In this document: piece by piece, positions 35,303 to 41,519 of the stretch
Numbering within the stretch: the first letter of the stretch is position 1
Layout of the letters: each line of letters opens with the position of its first letter
From: Couchioplanes azureus
GTDB taxonomy: Bacteria > Actinomycetota > Actinomycetes > Mycobacteriales > Micromonosporaceae
DNA length: 64,000 nucleotides
Assembly: GCF_014648355.1 (NCBI RefSeq)
Contig: NZ_BMQY01000002.1
Location: 766,389-830,388 of the forward strand
Direction of reading: 5' to 3'
Notes under the pieces: model-generated
What the model saw: the letters and a program-made list of their open reading frames with translations, nothing else
What the model was told of the DNA's origin: nothing
Databases searched by the model: none
Made by a program: the position numbers and the translations under genes

Positions 35303-36045
35303 TGGACATCCAGGTACGCGTGTGGCGTCAGTCCGGCCCCGAGGACCAGGGCCGGATGGTCACGTACGACGTGAAGGACATCTCGCCCGACGCCAGCTTC
35401 CTCGAGATGCTGGACGTCCTCAACGAGAAGTTGATCCTCGACGGCGACGACCCGATCGCCTTCGACCACGACTGCCGCGAGGGCATCTGCGGCATGTGCG
35501 GCATGATGATCAACGGCGTGGCACACGGCCCCGAGCGGGCCACGACCACCTGCCAGCTGCACATGCGCCACTTCGACGACGGCGCCGTGATCGACGTCGA
35601 GCCGTGGCGCGCCTCCGCCTTCCCGGTCGTCAAGGACCTGGTGGTCAACCGGGGCGCGTTCGACCGGATCATCCAGGCCGGCGGCTACATCACCGCCCCC
35701 ACGGGCACGGCCCCGGACGCGCACGCCACCCCGGTCCCCAAGCCGGACGCGGACGCGGCCTTCGAGGCGGCCACCTGCATCGGCTGCGGCGCCTGCGTGG
35801 CGGCCTGCCCCAACGGCTCGTCCATGCTCTTCACCGCCGCAAAGGTGGCCCACCTCGGCCTGCTGCCCCAGGGCCAGCCGGAGCGGGACAGCCGGGTCGT
35901 CGACATGCTGGAGGCCCAGGACGAGGCGGGCTTCGGCGGATGCACCAACATGGGGGAATGCACCACGGTCTGCCCCAAGGGAATCCCGCTGACGCTGATC
36001 GGCCGCCTCAACAGCGACTACCGCAAGGCCATGAAGAAGCGCTGA
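35302..36045 (+). CDS. sdhB: Succinate dehydrogenase iron-sulfur subunit
   Basis: 247 residues. The [2Fe-2S] ligands are in [15 protein letters not shown] near residues 65-79; the C-terminal ferredoxin-like domain has [12 protein letters not shown] and [14 protein letters not shown] for the [4Fe-4S]/[3Fe-4S] clusters. It links the SdhA flavin to the hemes of SdhC. Start overlaps the sdhA stop by one base. A 13-bp terminator hairpin follows 22 nt after the stop codon. Confidence 0.96.
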
Positions 36046-36066
36046 CCCACCCGGAGCACCACCACA

Positions 36067-36096
36067 CCGGCGACCCGTCCCCCGACGGGTCGCCGG
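36067..36096 (+). terminator. Terminator of sdhCAB
   Basis: Perfect 13-bp inverted repeat (36067-36079 with 36084-36096), 4-nt loop, followed by a short T-containing stretch. It lies directly in front of the downstream kinase start. Confidence 0.75.
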
Positions 36097-36113
36097 TCGT
36101 CGTTGCGGAGGCG

Positions 36114-36719
36114 GTGCCGGCCGGCGCGACCCGGATCGGGGTCGACGGCGTCGACGGCGTCGGCAAGACCACCTACGCCCGCGCTCTGGCCGCCGCGCTG
36201 ACGGCCGCAGGGCGGCCCGCGATCCACATCTCCGCGGACGGCTTCCATCACCCCCGGGCGATCCGCTACCGGCTCGGCCGGGACTCGCCCGAGGGCTTCT
36301 GGCGCGATTCGTACGACCATGCCGCGCTGATCGCCAACGTCCTGGCGCCGTTCGGCCCGGGCGGCACGCGCCGATACCGTACGGCCGTGCACGACGTCGG
36401 CACGGACGAGGTGCTCGACCTGCCGTGGCACACCGCCGCGGCGGACGCGGTCGTCGTCGTGGACGGGCTGTTCCTGCACCGCGACGAGCTGGTGGGTCAC
36501 TGGGACTTCTCGGTGTTCCTCGCCGCGCCGTTCGAGGTGACGGTCCCCCGCATGGCGGCGCGCGACGGCTCCCATCCCGACCCGGCCCATCCCACCCAGC
36601 GGCGGTACGTGCAGGGTCAGCGCCGCTACTTCGCCGCCTGCGAGCCGTGGAACCGGGCGTCCGTGGTGATCGACCACTCCGACCTGGCCGCGCCGCGGCG
36701 GGCGGCGGTCGGCGGCTGA
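36114..36719 (+). CDS. Uridine kinase-like P-loop nucleoside kinase
   Basis: 201 residues from a GTG. Walker A VDGVDGVGKTTYARAL is near the N terminus; ISADGFHHPRAIRYRLGRDS and VVVDGLFLHRDELVGHWDF correspond to the Asp-bearing substrate loop and Walker B of uridine kinase-like enzymes. Likely phosphorylates a nucleoside or a similar small molecule. The start is uncertain because the sdh terminator ends 17 nt upstream and no strong Shine-Dalgarno fits; readthrough or a promoter inside sdhB would be needed. Confidence 0.8.
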   Translation: MPAGATRIGVDGVDGVGKTTYARALAAALTAAGRPAIHISADGFHHPRAIRYRLGRDSPEGFWRDSYDHAALIANVLAPFGPGGTRRYRTAVHDVGTDEVLDLPWHTAAADAVVVVDGLFLHRDELVGHWDFSVFLAAPFEVTVPRMAARDGSHPDPAHPTQRRYVQGQRRYFAACEPWNRASVVIDHSDLAAPRRAAVGG

Positions 36720-37050
36720 GAGCACCCGAGCTGGGCCGCACCCCGGCGGTCACCCGGCCGACGTCCGCCCGCCGTCCATTCTGGCGACGTACCTGGACCG
36801 TCACCGACATCACACGGGCTGACGCTGCCCAGGTCAGAGCACCCGGCGCAGGCCCATCCCGGCGAGTTGATCTCCGAGTGAGCGAAATTGGCGGGCGCCT
36901 CCGGCAGGAATCCCCGAGGATGAAGATCCACATTTGACACATCTACGAAGGAAGGAGCTGCGCTTCGGCCTACAGCGCAATTCGCTGTATCCGTGGCCGC
37001 TACCGGGCACCAACCCCGGGCACCGGCCACACGCCATCGGGGGAGGGCAC
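36720..37050. other. Intergenic region with no recognised gene
   Basis: About 330 bases. A TTGACA at 36934-36939 has no clear -10 partner at the usual distance. GGGGGAGGG at ~37039 serves the next small reading frame. Nothing else was recognised. Confidence 0.4.
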
Positions 37051-37275
37051 ATGCGCCACTGGCGTAACGATCTTTTCGACACCATCAGGAACCGACTCAC
37101 CAGAACCCGCGCCGACTCGCCCGCTTCCGCGAGTCATGCACGATCCCAGGACGCCCACCGGCCCTCCTGCGACACCGCCGCGCGAGCCCTGCGCGCTGAG
37201 GACGCCCGCCTTCTCAGGTTGCCAACCGACGATCGGCCCGGCACCACCTTGATCGACTACTACCCGCGGCGGTAG
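37051..37275 (+). CDS. Small hypothetical protein
   Basis: 74 residues starting MRHWRNDLFDTIRNRLTRTR, with GGGGGAGGG just upstream of the ATG. Arg-rich N-terminal half, no membrane segment, no recognised domain. It stands alone between the kinase and the end of the tRNA array. The ribosome-binding site is the main support. Confidence 0.45.
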   Translation: MRHWRNDLFDTIRNRLTRTRADSPASASHARSQDAHRPSCDTAARALRAEDARLLRLPTDDRPGTTLIDYYPRR

Positions 37276-37362
37276 CCCCGCACCAGCGCGAAACAGCCGA
37301 GCACGACGCCGCGGCGGCGCTGCGGGTGTCTGCATCTGCTCACCAGCGGATGGCATGCGTCG

Positions 37363-37437
37363 AGGCCTCACCCGGAGTCGAACCGGAAGTCACCCGCTTT
37401 GCAGGCGGGGCGCTCCACCGGGAACGTCGCAAGGCCG
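37363..37437 (-). tRNA. tRNA-Cys(GCA), atypical D arm
   Basis: Acceptor GGCCTTG/TGAGGCC (two G-U pairs), anticodon stem CCCGC/GCGGG with loop CTGCAAA giving GCA, T arm TCCGG-TTCGACT-CCGGG, and U73, the Cys identity base. The D arm is poorly paired and positions 8-9 are not the usual T-A/G. Last tRNA of the array. Confidence 0.6.
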
Positions 37438-37493
37438 CCGGGTGCGCAAGAGCGAACCCGGCTTGTCCCGCACGAAGACGCGGGACGCACACG

Positions 37494-37558
37494 TGCCCCC
37501 GGCTGGACTCGAACCAGCGGCCTCGACGCCCGGAACGTCGAACTGCTCCACCCCGCAG
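37494..37558 (-). pseudogene. Degenerate tRNA-Arg(CCG)-like relic
   Basis: Intact anticodon arm CGACG-TTCCGGG-CGTCG (CCG) and T arm GCTGG-TTCGAGT-CCAGC, but the 5' part resembles a shortened initiator-type sequence (GCGGGGTGGAGCAG) and does not pair with the 3' acceptor strand. Confidence 0.55.
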
Positions 37559-37559
37559 G

Positions 37560-37632
37560 TACGCCGTCGGGGGCTCGACCCCCGGACCAGCCGCTTGAGA
37601 GGCGGCTGCTCTACCCGCTGAGCTAACGGCGC
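37560..37632 (-). tRNA. tRNA-Glu(CTC)
   Basis: Acceptor GCGCCGT/ACGGCGT, D arm TAGCTC...GAGC, anticodon loop CTCTCAA (CTC), T arm CGGGG-GTCGAGC-CCCCG. T54 is replaced by G and the discriminator is A. Confidence 0.85.
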
Positions 37633-37636
37633 ATGG

Positions 37637-37722
37637 CGGAGGAGGAGGGAGTCGAACCCCCAAGGCTGTCGAGCTCGTCCCGCTTCGAACGGGGTGCCGT
37701 CACCACATCGGCTGGCTCCTCC
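37637..37722 (-). tRNA. tRNA-Ser(CGA)
   Basis: Class II tRNA of 86 nt. Acceptor GGAGGAG/CTCCTCC, anticodon loop TTCGAAG (CGA), long variable arm, G73. T8 is replaced by C. Confidence 0.85.
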
Positions 37723-37732
37723 AGGTGGTGCG

Positions 37733-37807
37733 TCGGGCTGGCCGGATTCGAACCGGCGTCCTCTCGGTCCCGAACCGAGCGCGCTGACCAAGCTGCGCCA
37801 CAACCCG
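37733..37807 (-). tRNA. tRNA-Pro(CGG)
   Basis: Acceptor CGGGTTG/CAGCCCG, D arm TGGCGCAGC, anticodon stem CTCGG/CCGAG with loop TTCGGGA (CGG), T arm GCCGG-TTCGAAT-CCGGC, A73. Confidence 0.92.
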
Positions 37808-37812
37808 TGAAG

Positions 37813-37886
37813 TCGGGACGGCCGGATTCGAACCGGCGACCCCCGGTCCCCCAGACCGGTGCGCTACCAAGCTGCGCCACGTCCCG
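37813..37886 (-). tRNA. tRNA-Pro(GGG)
   Basis: Acceptor CGGGACG/CGTCCCG, anticodon stem CCGGT/ACCGG with loop CTGGGGG (GGG), T arm GCCGG-TTCGAAT-CCGGC, A73. Six bases from the Pro(CGG) gene. Confidence 0.92.
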
Positions 37887-37891
37887 ATGCG

Positions 37892-37964
37892 TACCCCTGG
37901 CAGGAGTCGAACCTGCGACCTTCCGGTTCGTAGCCGGACGCTCTTTCCACTGAGCTACAGGGGC
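37892..37964 (-). tRNA. tRNA-Arg(ACG)
   Basis: Acceptor GCCCCTG/CAGGGGT (first pair G-U), D arm TAGCTCAGTGG, anticodon loop CTACGAA (ACG), T arm GCAGG-TTCGACT-CCTGC, A73. Confidence 0.92.
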
Positions 37965-37968
37965 ATGG

Positions 37969-38042
37969 TCTCGCCGGCAGGAGTCGAACCTGCGCCCTCC
38001 TCGTCATCAGCGAGGCGCCCCTACCCACTGGGCCACGGCGAG
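37969..38042 (-). tRNA. tRNA-Ile(GAT)
   Basis: Acceptor CTCGCCG/CGGCGAG, anticodon stem CCTCG/CGAGG with loop CTGATGA (GAT), T arm GCAGG-TTCGACT-CCTGC, A73. Confidence 0.9.
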
Positions 38043-38051
38043 AAGATGAAG

Positions 38052-38139
38052 CGGAAGGTGCAGGGATCGAACCTGCGCAGGACCATCAGCCCTGTCGACG
38101 GCTGAGCAAGCCGCAGCCTTTCCACTCGGCCAACCCTCC
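38052..38139 (-). tRNA. tRNA-Ser(GCT)
   Basis: Class II tRNA of 88 nt with a long variable arm. Acceptor GGAGGGT/ACCTTCC, D arm TGGCCGAGTGG, anticodon loop TTGCTCA (GCT), T arm GCAGG-TTCGATC-CCTGC, G73. Confidence 0.92.
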
Positions 38140-38142
38140 AAG

Positions 38143-38214
38143 CGTCGACGACGGGGCTCGAACCCGCGGCCACCCGCTCGACAGGCGGGTGCTCTACCAC
38201 TGAGCTACATCGAC
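38143..38214 (-). tRNA. tRNA-Asp(GTC)
   Basis: Acceptor GTCGATG/CGTCGAC, D arm TAGCTCAGTGGTAGAGC, anticodon stem CCCGC/GCGGG with loop CTGTCGA (GTC), T arm GCGGG-TTCGAGC-CCCGT, G73. Confidence 0.92.
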
Positions 38215-38219
38215 ATGAG

Positions 38220-38292
38220 TGGACCTGATCGGACTCGAACCGACCACCTTCCGTGTGCAAGACGGACGCTCTCCCAGATGAGCTACAGGCCC
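38220..38292 (-). tRNA. tRNA-Ala(TGC)
   Basis: Acceptor GGGCCTG/CAGGTCC with the Ala identity pair G3-U70, anticodon stem TCCGT/ACGGA with loop CTTGCAC (TGC), T arm TCGG-TTCGAGT-CCGA, A73. Confidence 0.92.
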
Positions 38293-38307
38293 AGAGATCG
38301 TGCTGCG

Positions 38308-38382
38308 TACCCGGAACAGGATTCGAACCTGCACTGCCCGCGTCCTGAGCGCGGTGCCTCCTGCCAGTTGGGCTACCCGGGC
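38308..38382 (-). tRNA. tRNA with Leu anticodon CAG but short (class I) variable arm
   Basis: Acceptor GCCCGGG/TCCGGGT (end pairs G-U), D arm TAGCCCAACTGGCAGGAGGC, anticodon stem CCGCG/CGCGG with loop CTCAGGA (CAG), variable loop only GCAGT, T arm GCAGG-TTCGAAT-CCTGT, A73. Bacterial tRNA-Leu normally has a long variable arm. Confidence 0.85.
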
Positions 38383-38512
38383 ATGGTGGTGCGTTTCCGC
38401 GCACCAGAGCCAACGGCACGACCTGTCGTGCTGCGCTGGCGTGGAACCGACGGCCGCGCCCGGACCGGCTGCCGCTGCCACGGCGGCTGCCCGGTCCTGC
38501 GTCGGCGTCGCG
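38383..38512. other. 130-bp gap in the tRNA array
   Basis: Holds two hairpins, GGTGCG-TTTC-CGCGCACC (near 38387) and GCACGA-CCTG-TCGTGC (near 38416), but no recognisable cloverleaf. May be a decayed tRNA. Confidence 0.4.
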
Positions 38513-38585
38513 TGCCCCCGGCGCGATTCGAACGCGCACTGGACGGTCCCTCAGACCGTTGCCTCTGCCGTTGGGCTACGAGGGC
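38513..38585 (-). tRNA. tRNA with Leu anticodon GAG but short (class I) variable arm
   Basis: Acceptor GCCCTCG/CGGGGGC, D arm TAGCCCAACGGCAGAGGC, anticodon stem ACGGT/ACCGT with loop CTGAGGG (GAG), variable loop CCAGT (5 nt), T arm GCGCG-TTCGAAT-CGCGC, A73. Close in D arm to the CAG tRNA at 38308, so the two are probably paralogues. Confidence 0.85.
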
Positions 38586-38591
38586 GGGAAG

Positions 38592-38663
38592 CTGCGAGCG
38601 GAGGATTCGAACCTCCATCGCCCGGGTCAGAGCCGGGTGTGCTGCCGGTTGCACCAGCTCGCA
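38592..38663 (-). tRNA. tRNA-Gln(CTG)
   Basis: Acceptor TGCGAGC/GCTCGCA, D arm TGGTGCAACCGGCAGCAC, anticodon stem CCCGG/CCGGG with loop CTCTGAC (CTG), T arm GGAGG-TTCGAAT-CCTCC, G73. Confidence 0.92.
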
Positions 38664-38667
38664 TAGT

Positions 38668-38700
38668 CCGGCCGGCGGGGGTAGCGGTCCCGCCGGCCGG
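38668..38700 (-). terminator. Terminator-like hairpin after HNH remnant
   Basis: Perfect 12-bp inverted repeat (38668-38679 with 38689-38700). Its 3' arm and the loop end GCGGT resemble the hairpin after the intact HNH gene (48340-48367), as if copied along with the gene fragment. Confidence 0.65.
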
Positions 38701-38703
38701 ATC

Positions 38704-38880
38704 TCAGCGCGCGGTGAGCTCCGTCCAGCCGGGGACCCAGGGAGAGGTCCGCAGCGGCATCCCGGCCTCGGCCGGGGTCCGGTCACCCTTGCGCTGGTTG
38801 CAGCGGCCGCAGGCCGCCACGGTGTTGAGCCAGGAGTTCGCCCCGCCGCGCGAGCGCGGCACCGCGGTCACCGGGTCCAC
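38704..38880 (-). pseudogene. C-terminal remnant of an HNH endonuclease gene inside the tRNA array
   Basis: The minus strand codes VPRSRGGANSWLNTVAACG, RCNQRKGDRTPAEAGMPLR, TSPWVPGWTELTAR and a stop. This aligns without gaps to the last ~55 residues of the intact HNH protein at 48377-48820 (VLPRSRGGGNTWENTVAACG, RCNQRKGDRTPAEARMPLR). The N-terminal half, including the first HNH His, is gone; the CxxC-like zinc residues remain. It lies between tRNA-Gly and tRNA-Gln. Confidence 0.88.
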
Positions 38881-38913
38881 CTCTTTCCTATGTCGTCGTC
38901 ATCGCTGGACACG

Positions 38914-38985
38914 AGTGGCTACGGGGAGTCGAACCCCGGTCTCCGCCATGGCAAGGCGGCGCACTGACCGTTGTGCTACAGCCAC
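38914..38985 (-). tRNA. tRNA-Gly(GCC)
   Basis: Acceptor GTGGCTG/TAGCCAC, D arm TAGCACAACGG, anticodon stem CCGCC/GGCGG with loop TTGCCAT (GCC), T arm CGGGG-TTCGACT-CCCCG, U73 as usual for bacterial tRNA-Gly. Confidence 0.92.
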
Positions 38986-39011
38986 GAACATGCGCCTGGC
39001 AAGGCGCCGAG

Positions 39012-39080
39012 AACCTTCGGCGGGCCTCGAACCGCGACGCCCGCCGTACCGGGACGGGGCCCGGCCCTCCGGGCGAAGGC
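39012..39080 (-). pseudogene. Degenerate tRNA-like relic
   Basis: GCCTTCG/CGAAGGT can pair as an acceptor stem and a TTCGAGG T-loop is present, but the T stem lacks a base and the D and anticodon arms do not fold properly. A CGG-like anticodon is possible. Confidence 0.4.
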
Positions 39081-39116
39081 GAGACAGCCCGCCCGAACCG
39101 CGCGGTGCCTGCCACG

Positions 39117-39188
39117 TGGACCCGGGCGGAATCGAACCGCCGACCCCCGGTCTGCCGAACCGGTGCGCTACCGCTGCGCCACAAGCCC
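39117..39188 (-). tRNA. tRNA-Ala(GGC)
   Basis: Acceptor GGGCTTG/CGGGTCC with G3-U70, anticodon stem CCGGT/ACCGG with loop TCGGCAG (GGC), T arm GGCGG-TTCGATT-CCGCC, A73. Position 33 is C rather than the near-universal U, which may weaken decoding. Confidence 0.8.
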
Positions 39189-39197
39189 AGAAATGCG

Positions 39198-39270
39198 TCC
39201 GGACCCCCCGAGTCGAACGGGGTGTCTCCTCTTCGAAGAAGTAGGCGGGTTGCCGTCTCCCTCGGTCCGG
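39198..39270 (-). tRNA. tRNA candidate, anticodon TCG (Arg) or TTC (Glu)
   Basis: Acceptor CCGGACC/GGTCCGG and T arm CCCCG-TTCGACT-CGGGG are perfect. The anticodon stem has a mismatch in either register: loop CTTCGAA (TCG, U33 kept, 4-nt variable loop) or TCTTCGA (TTC, C33, 5-nt variable loop). T8 is absent. Possibly non-functional. Confidence 0.5.
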
Positions 39271-39402
39271 TCACGCCCGGCGTGCACACTTCGGTGCCCA
39301 CGCCGGGTCGTCGGCAGCCCGATGGAAAGGGGCTGCCGCAGATACATGCCATCCACTGTCGAGTTGACAACGAGCAATTCCCTGAAAGGCATTCAGGGCA
39401 CG

Positions 39403-39476
39403 CACGGGCGGCAGGATTCGAACCTGCAACCTCCGGTTTTGGAGACCGGTGCTCTAGACCGTTGAGCTACACCCGT
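39403..39476 (-). tRNA. tRNA-Trp(CCA)
   Basis: Acceptor ACGGGTG/CGCCCGT, D arm TAGCTCAACGG, anticodon stem CCGGT/ACCGG with loop CTCCAAA (CCA), T arm GCAGG-TTCGAAT-CCTGC, G73. First tRNA of the array in transcription order. As in the rest of the array, the 3' CCA is not encoded. Confidence 0.93.
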
Positions 39477-39495
39477 AGGACATCGTCGGGGAATG

Positions 39496-39533
39496 AAAAA
39501 GCCGCCCGTTCCTCAGCTGCGAAGGTGGGCGGC
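39496..39533 (-). terminator. Intrinsic terminator upstream of the tRNA array
   Basis: On the minus strand GCCGCCC, 19-nt loop, GGGCGGC, then TTTTT and CAT. It precedes tRNA-Trp by 20 nt. A GGC-TTTTT-CAT end is also present upstream of the intact HNH gene (48854-48892). Confidence 0.75.
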
Positions 39534-39554
39534 GTAGGCGCAGATTCCGCTGCG

Positions 39555-39686
39555 TTACCCGCTCCACCGCTCCAGGCCGCGACCAAGCTCGCGACCTCGC
39601 AGGTGCAGCTTCACCGCCTTGACGGGCATGGCAATCCCATACGCCGCCCACGGTTGGGCGATCGCGCAGTTCGGCTGCCACGACAT
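39555..39686 (-). CDS. Possible small protein of 43 residues
   Basis: ATG at 39686 has AGAGGAAG upstream; the frame reads MSWQPNCAIAQPWAAYGIAM, then a basic C-terminal part, and stops 22 nt before the terminator hairpin. No homologue is recognised. Support is only the ribosome-binding site and the terminator. Confidence 0.35.
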   Translation of the reverse strand: MSWQPNCAIAQPWAAYGIAMPVKAVKLHLRGRELGRGLERWSG

Positions 39687-40211
39687 GACGGTTCACTTCC
39701 TCTCGAGAATGCTGCTGCGGCGTCGGCATCCGACGATGCCCGACGCCCTTCTTCTTCGTCAACGCTTTTGTGAGCTGCTTTCATCGGCGCTGACAGAAGT
39801 TTGCCCGACACGAACACCTCGCGCCAGCGAATAACGAACAGCGACCCAGCAAAATGGACTTCCACCGTCACGGCGCGGTCCGGCGTCACTTCCGCGGGCG
39901 GGTCCGCTGCGTGGCGCGTTCGATGACGTCGCCGCGTCTCCCGCCGGGACGGGTCACCGGTAGGCGCTCACGATATCGATCGGGCCGGGAGTGTCCCGCC
40001 CCACGATCATGGCGGATGGGTGCGACAACCTACGGCGCGGCCGGATGTCCCCGTGGCCAGCTCTTCGACTCGTTCGCCTGCCGAGGCCGACCGCAGGCTG
40101 TCACTCGACAGGAGGAGATGCCGTCGACGGCTGAACCGCAGCGCCGGTCACGGGAGTGTGGCGGTCGATCCGCTGAGCCACGGCGGATATCACAGAGATG
40201 GAGTCGTCGAC
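39687..40211. other. Intergenic region with no supported gene
   Basis: About 525 bases, less GC-rich in 39740-39850 than the surroundings. It should contain the promoter of the tRNA array side and the upstream region of the secreted protein. No tRNA, repeat or convincing promoter pair was recognised. Confidence 0.4.
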
Positions 40212-40664
40212 ATGAGCAGCAGCCGCATCTCTCCCCGCCGAACCCTCGCCACGATCCTGCTGGCGGTCGGCATCACCGCGACGGCCGGGGCACCCGCTCA
40301 CGCCGCCAGCGACGATCGGGGCAAGGACGCCGTCCGCACCTGCGGGCTCGTGACCTGCAGCGTCTACTACAGCCACAACGTAACGGTACGTCTGGACAAC
40401 GTCCTGCGAGGACCGGCCGACTCCACGGATGCGCTGGCGATCTCCGGAAGCGTATGTGCCCTGGCGAGCGCGCTGTCTCCGGTGACTGCCATCCCGTGCA
40501 TGGCGCTGGCGGCCGTAGCCGTCGGCGACTGGAACGTGCGGCGCATCATTCACCACGCCGCCACCACGAACGGCTGTCTTCGGATCCGGACGGTGCGGGG
40601 AGCGGACCGGACTCCGGGGGCGTTCTATGCCGATCACAGCGACACCTGTCACTCGATGAGCTGA
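40212..40664 (+). CDS. Small secreted Cys-containing protein
   Basis: 150 residues starting MSSSRISPRRTLATILLAVG. A signal peptide with twin-Arg-like basic start and cleavage after AHA near residue 31 is clear. The mature part has a CGLVTCSVYYSHNVTVRLDN motif and five Cys in all, a pattern seen in uncharacterised secreted proteins of actinomycetes. No catalytic motif. The ATG has GATGGAG upstream. Function unknown. Confidence 0.7.
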   Translation: MSSSRISPRRTLATILLAVGITATAGAPAHAASDDRGKDAVRTCGLVTCSVYYSHNVTVRLDNVLRGPADSTDALAISGSVCALASALSPVTAIPCMALAAVAVGDWNVRRIIHHAATTNGCLRIRTVRGADRTPGAFYADHSDTCHSMS

Positions 40665-40727
40665 TCGCGTGGCCATGGTGGTCACCAGCCCGGCTGCGAC
40701 CGGACCGGTGGCCGGTGAGCTCGACCG

Positions 40728-40943
40728 TCACGCGACGAACGGGCGCGTGACGAGCGCCGCGAGCCATGCCAGTCCCGGCACGTCCGACACGCAGGCACCG
40801 ACGAGCGCCGCCACCGCCAGGACCAGGATCACGAGGAAGGCGACCAGCGTCGCGAAGGCCGTCCCCTGGGCGGCCAGATAGCGGCAGAGCGGCGGCCGGG
40901 GCTCGACCTCCACATCATCACCCTCGAAGTCGAACAGAGTCAT
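40728..40943 (-). CDS. Small single-span membrane protein, hypothetical
   Basis: 71 residues: an acidic N terminus (FDFEGDDVEVE), then a long hydrophobic helix from about residue 29 to 60. No strong Shine-Dalgarno. Convergent with the secreted protein gene. Kept because the charge and hydrophobicity pattern looks protein-like. Confidence 0.45.
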   Translation of the reverse strand: MTLFDFEGDDVEVEPRPPLCRYLAAQGTAFATLVAFLVILVLAVAALVGACVSDVPGLAWLAALVTRPFVA

Positions 40944-41147
40944 GGCGCGAACGGTACGGCCAGAAACTCACGACCGGCGGAATCCCCGCTCCTTCTCCTC
41001 GACACCGTCACAACTTCGCCACAGACCCATGCCGACGGGCAGCGCAGTGGGCGCCGGTTGCTGTCCGGGTGACGATCCGAGTGGTGCTGCATCGTCATCT
41101 CGGTGTAGGCGTCATCGGGCGTCACACTGAGACTTGGAGGAGAGACC

Positions 41148-41519
41148 ATGCGCTACGCGTTGCTGATGCACTACCAGGAGATGTCCGAGGGAGAACTCAG
41201 CGAGGAACTGCTCCGTGAGGGGCAGGCGGCCTTCGACGCGTACGGCCGGGCGCTGCAGCAGGCCGGTGTGCTGATCTCGGCCGACGTGCTGCAGCCGAGC
41301 GCCGCGACGACAACCGTCACCCGCAGGGACGGTGTCACGCAGGTGCAGGACGGGCCCTTCGCCGAGACGAAGGAGAACCTTGCCGGAGTGTTCCTGCTGG
41401 ACGTGCCCGACCTTGACGCGGCCATCGGCTGGGCCGAGAAGTGTCCCGGTGCCCAATGGGGCACGATCGAGGTACGCCCGACCGCGACCGCCTTGGTCGA
41501 GGGCGGGTGGACGCGCTGA
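41148..41519 (+). CDS. DGPF/YCII-related protein
   Basis: 123 residues: MRYALLMHY at the N terminus, the name-giving DGPFAETKE near residues 67-75, and LDVPDLDAAIGWAEK after it. This small dimeric-barrel family is typically encoded next to ECF sigma factors of the ECF42 type, exactly as here (overlap of 13 nt with the sigma gene). Proposed roles are in sensing or stress; the reaction is unknown. Strong GGAGGAG upstream of the ATG. Confidence 0.9.
   Translation: MRYALLMHYQEMSEGELSEELLREGQAAFDAYGRALQQAGVLISADVLQPSAATTTVTRRDGVTQVQDGPFAETKENLAGVFLLDVPDLDAAIGWAEKCPGAQWGTIEVRPTATALVEGGWTR

Noticed and set aside
36934..36939. TTGACA as a promoter for the small frame at 37051
   Set aside because: No -10 element at 16-19 bp distance.
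38704..38880. HNH fragment as an active small endonuclease
   Set aside because: It lacks the N-terminal half and the first HNH His.
37326..39773. Open frames up to 314 residues across the tRNA region, with GFEPATS- or GVEPATF-like strings
   Set aside because: These strings are translations of the antisense of tRNA T arms; the tRNA structures explain the sequence.
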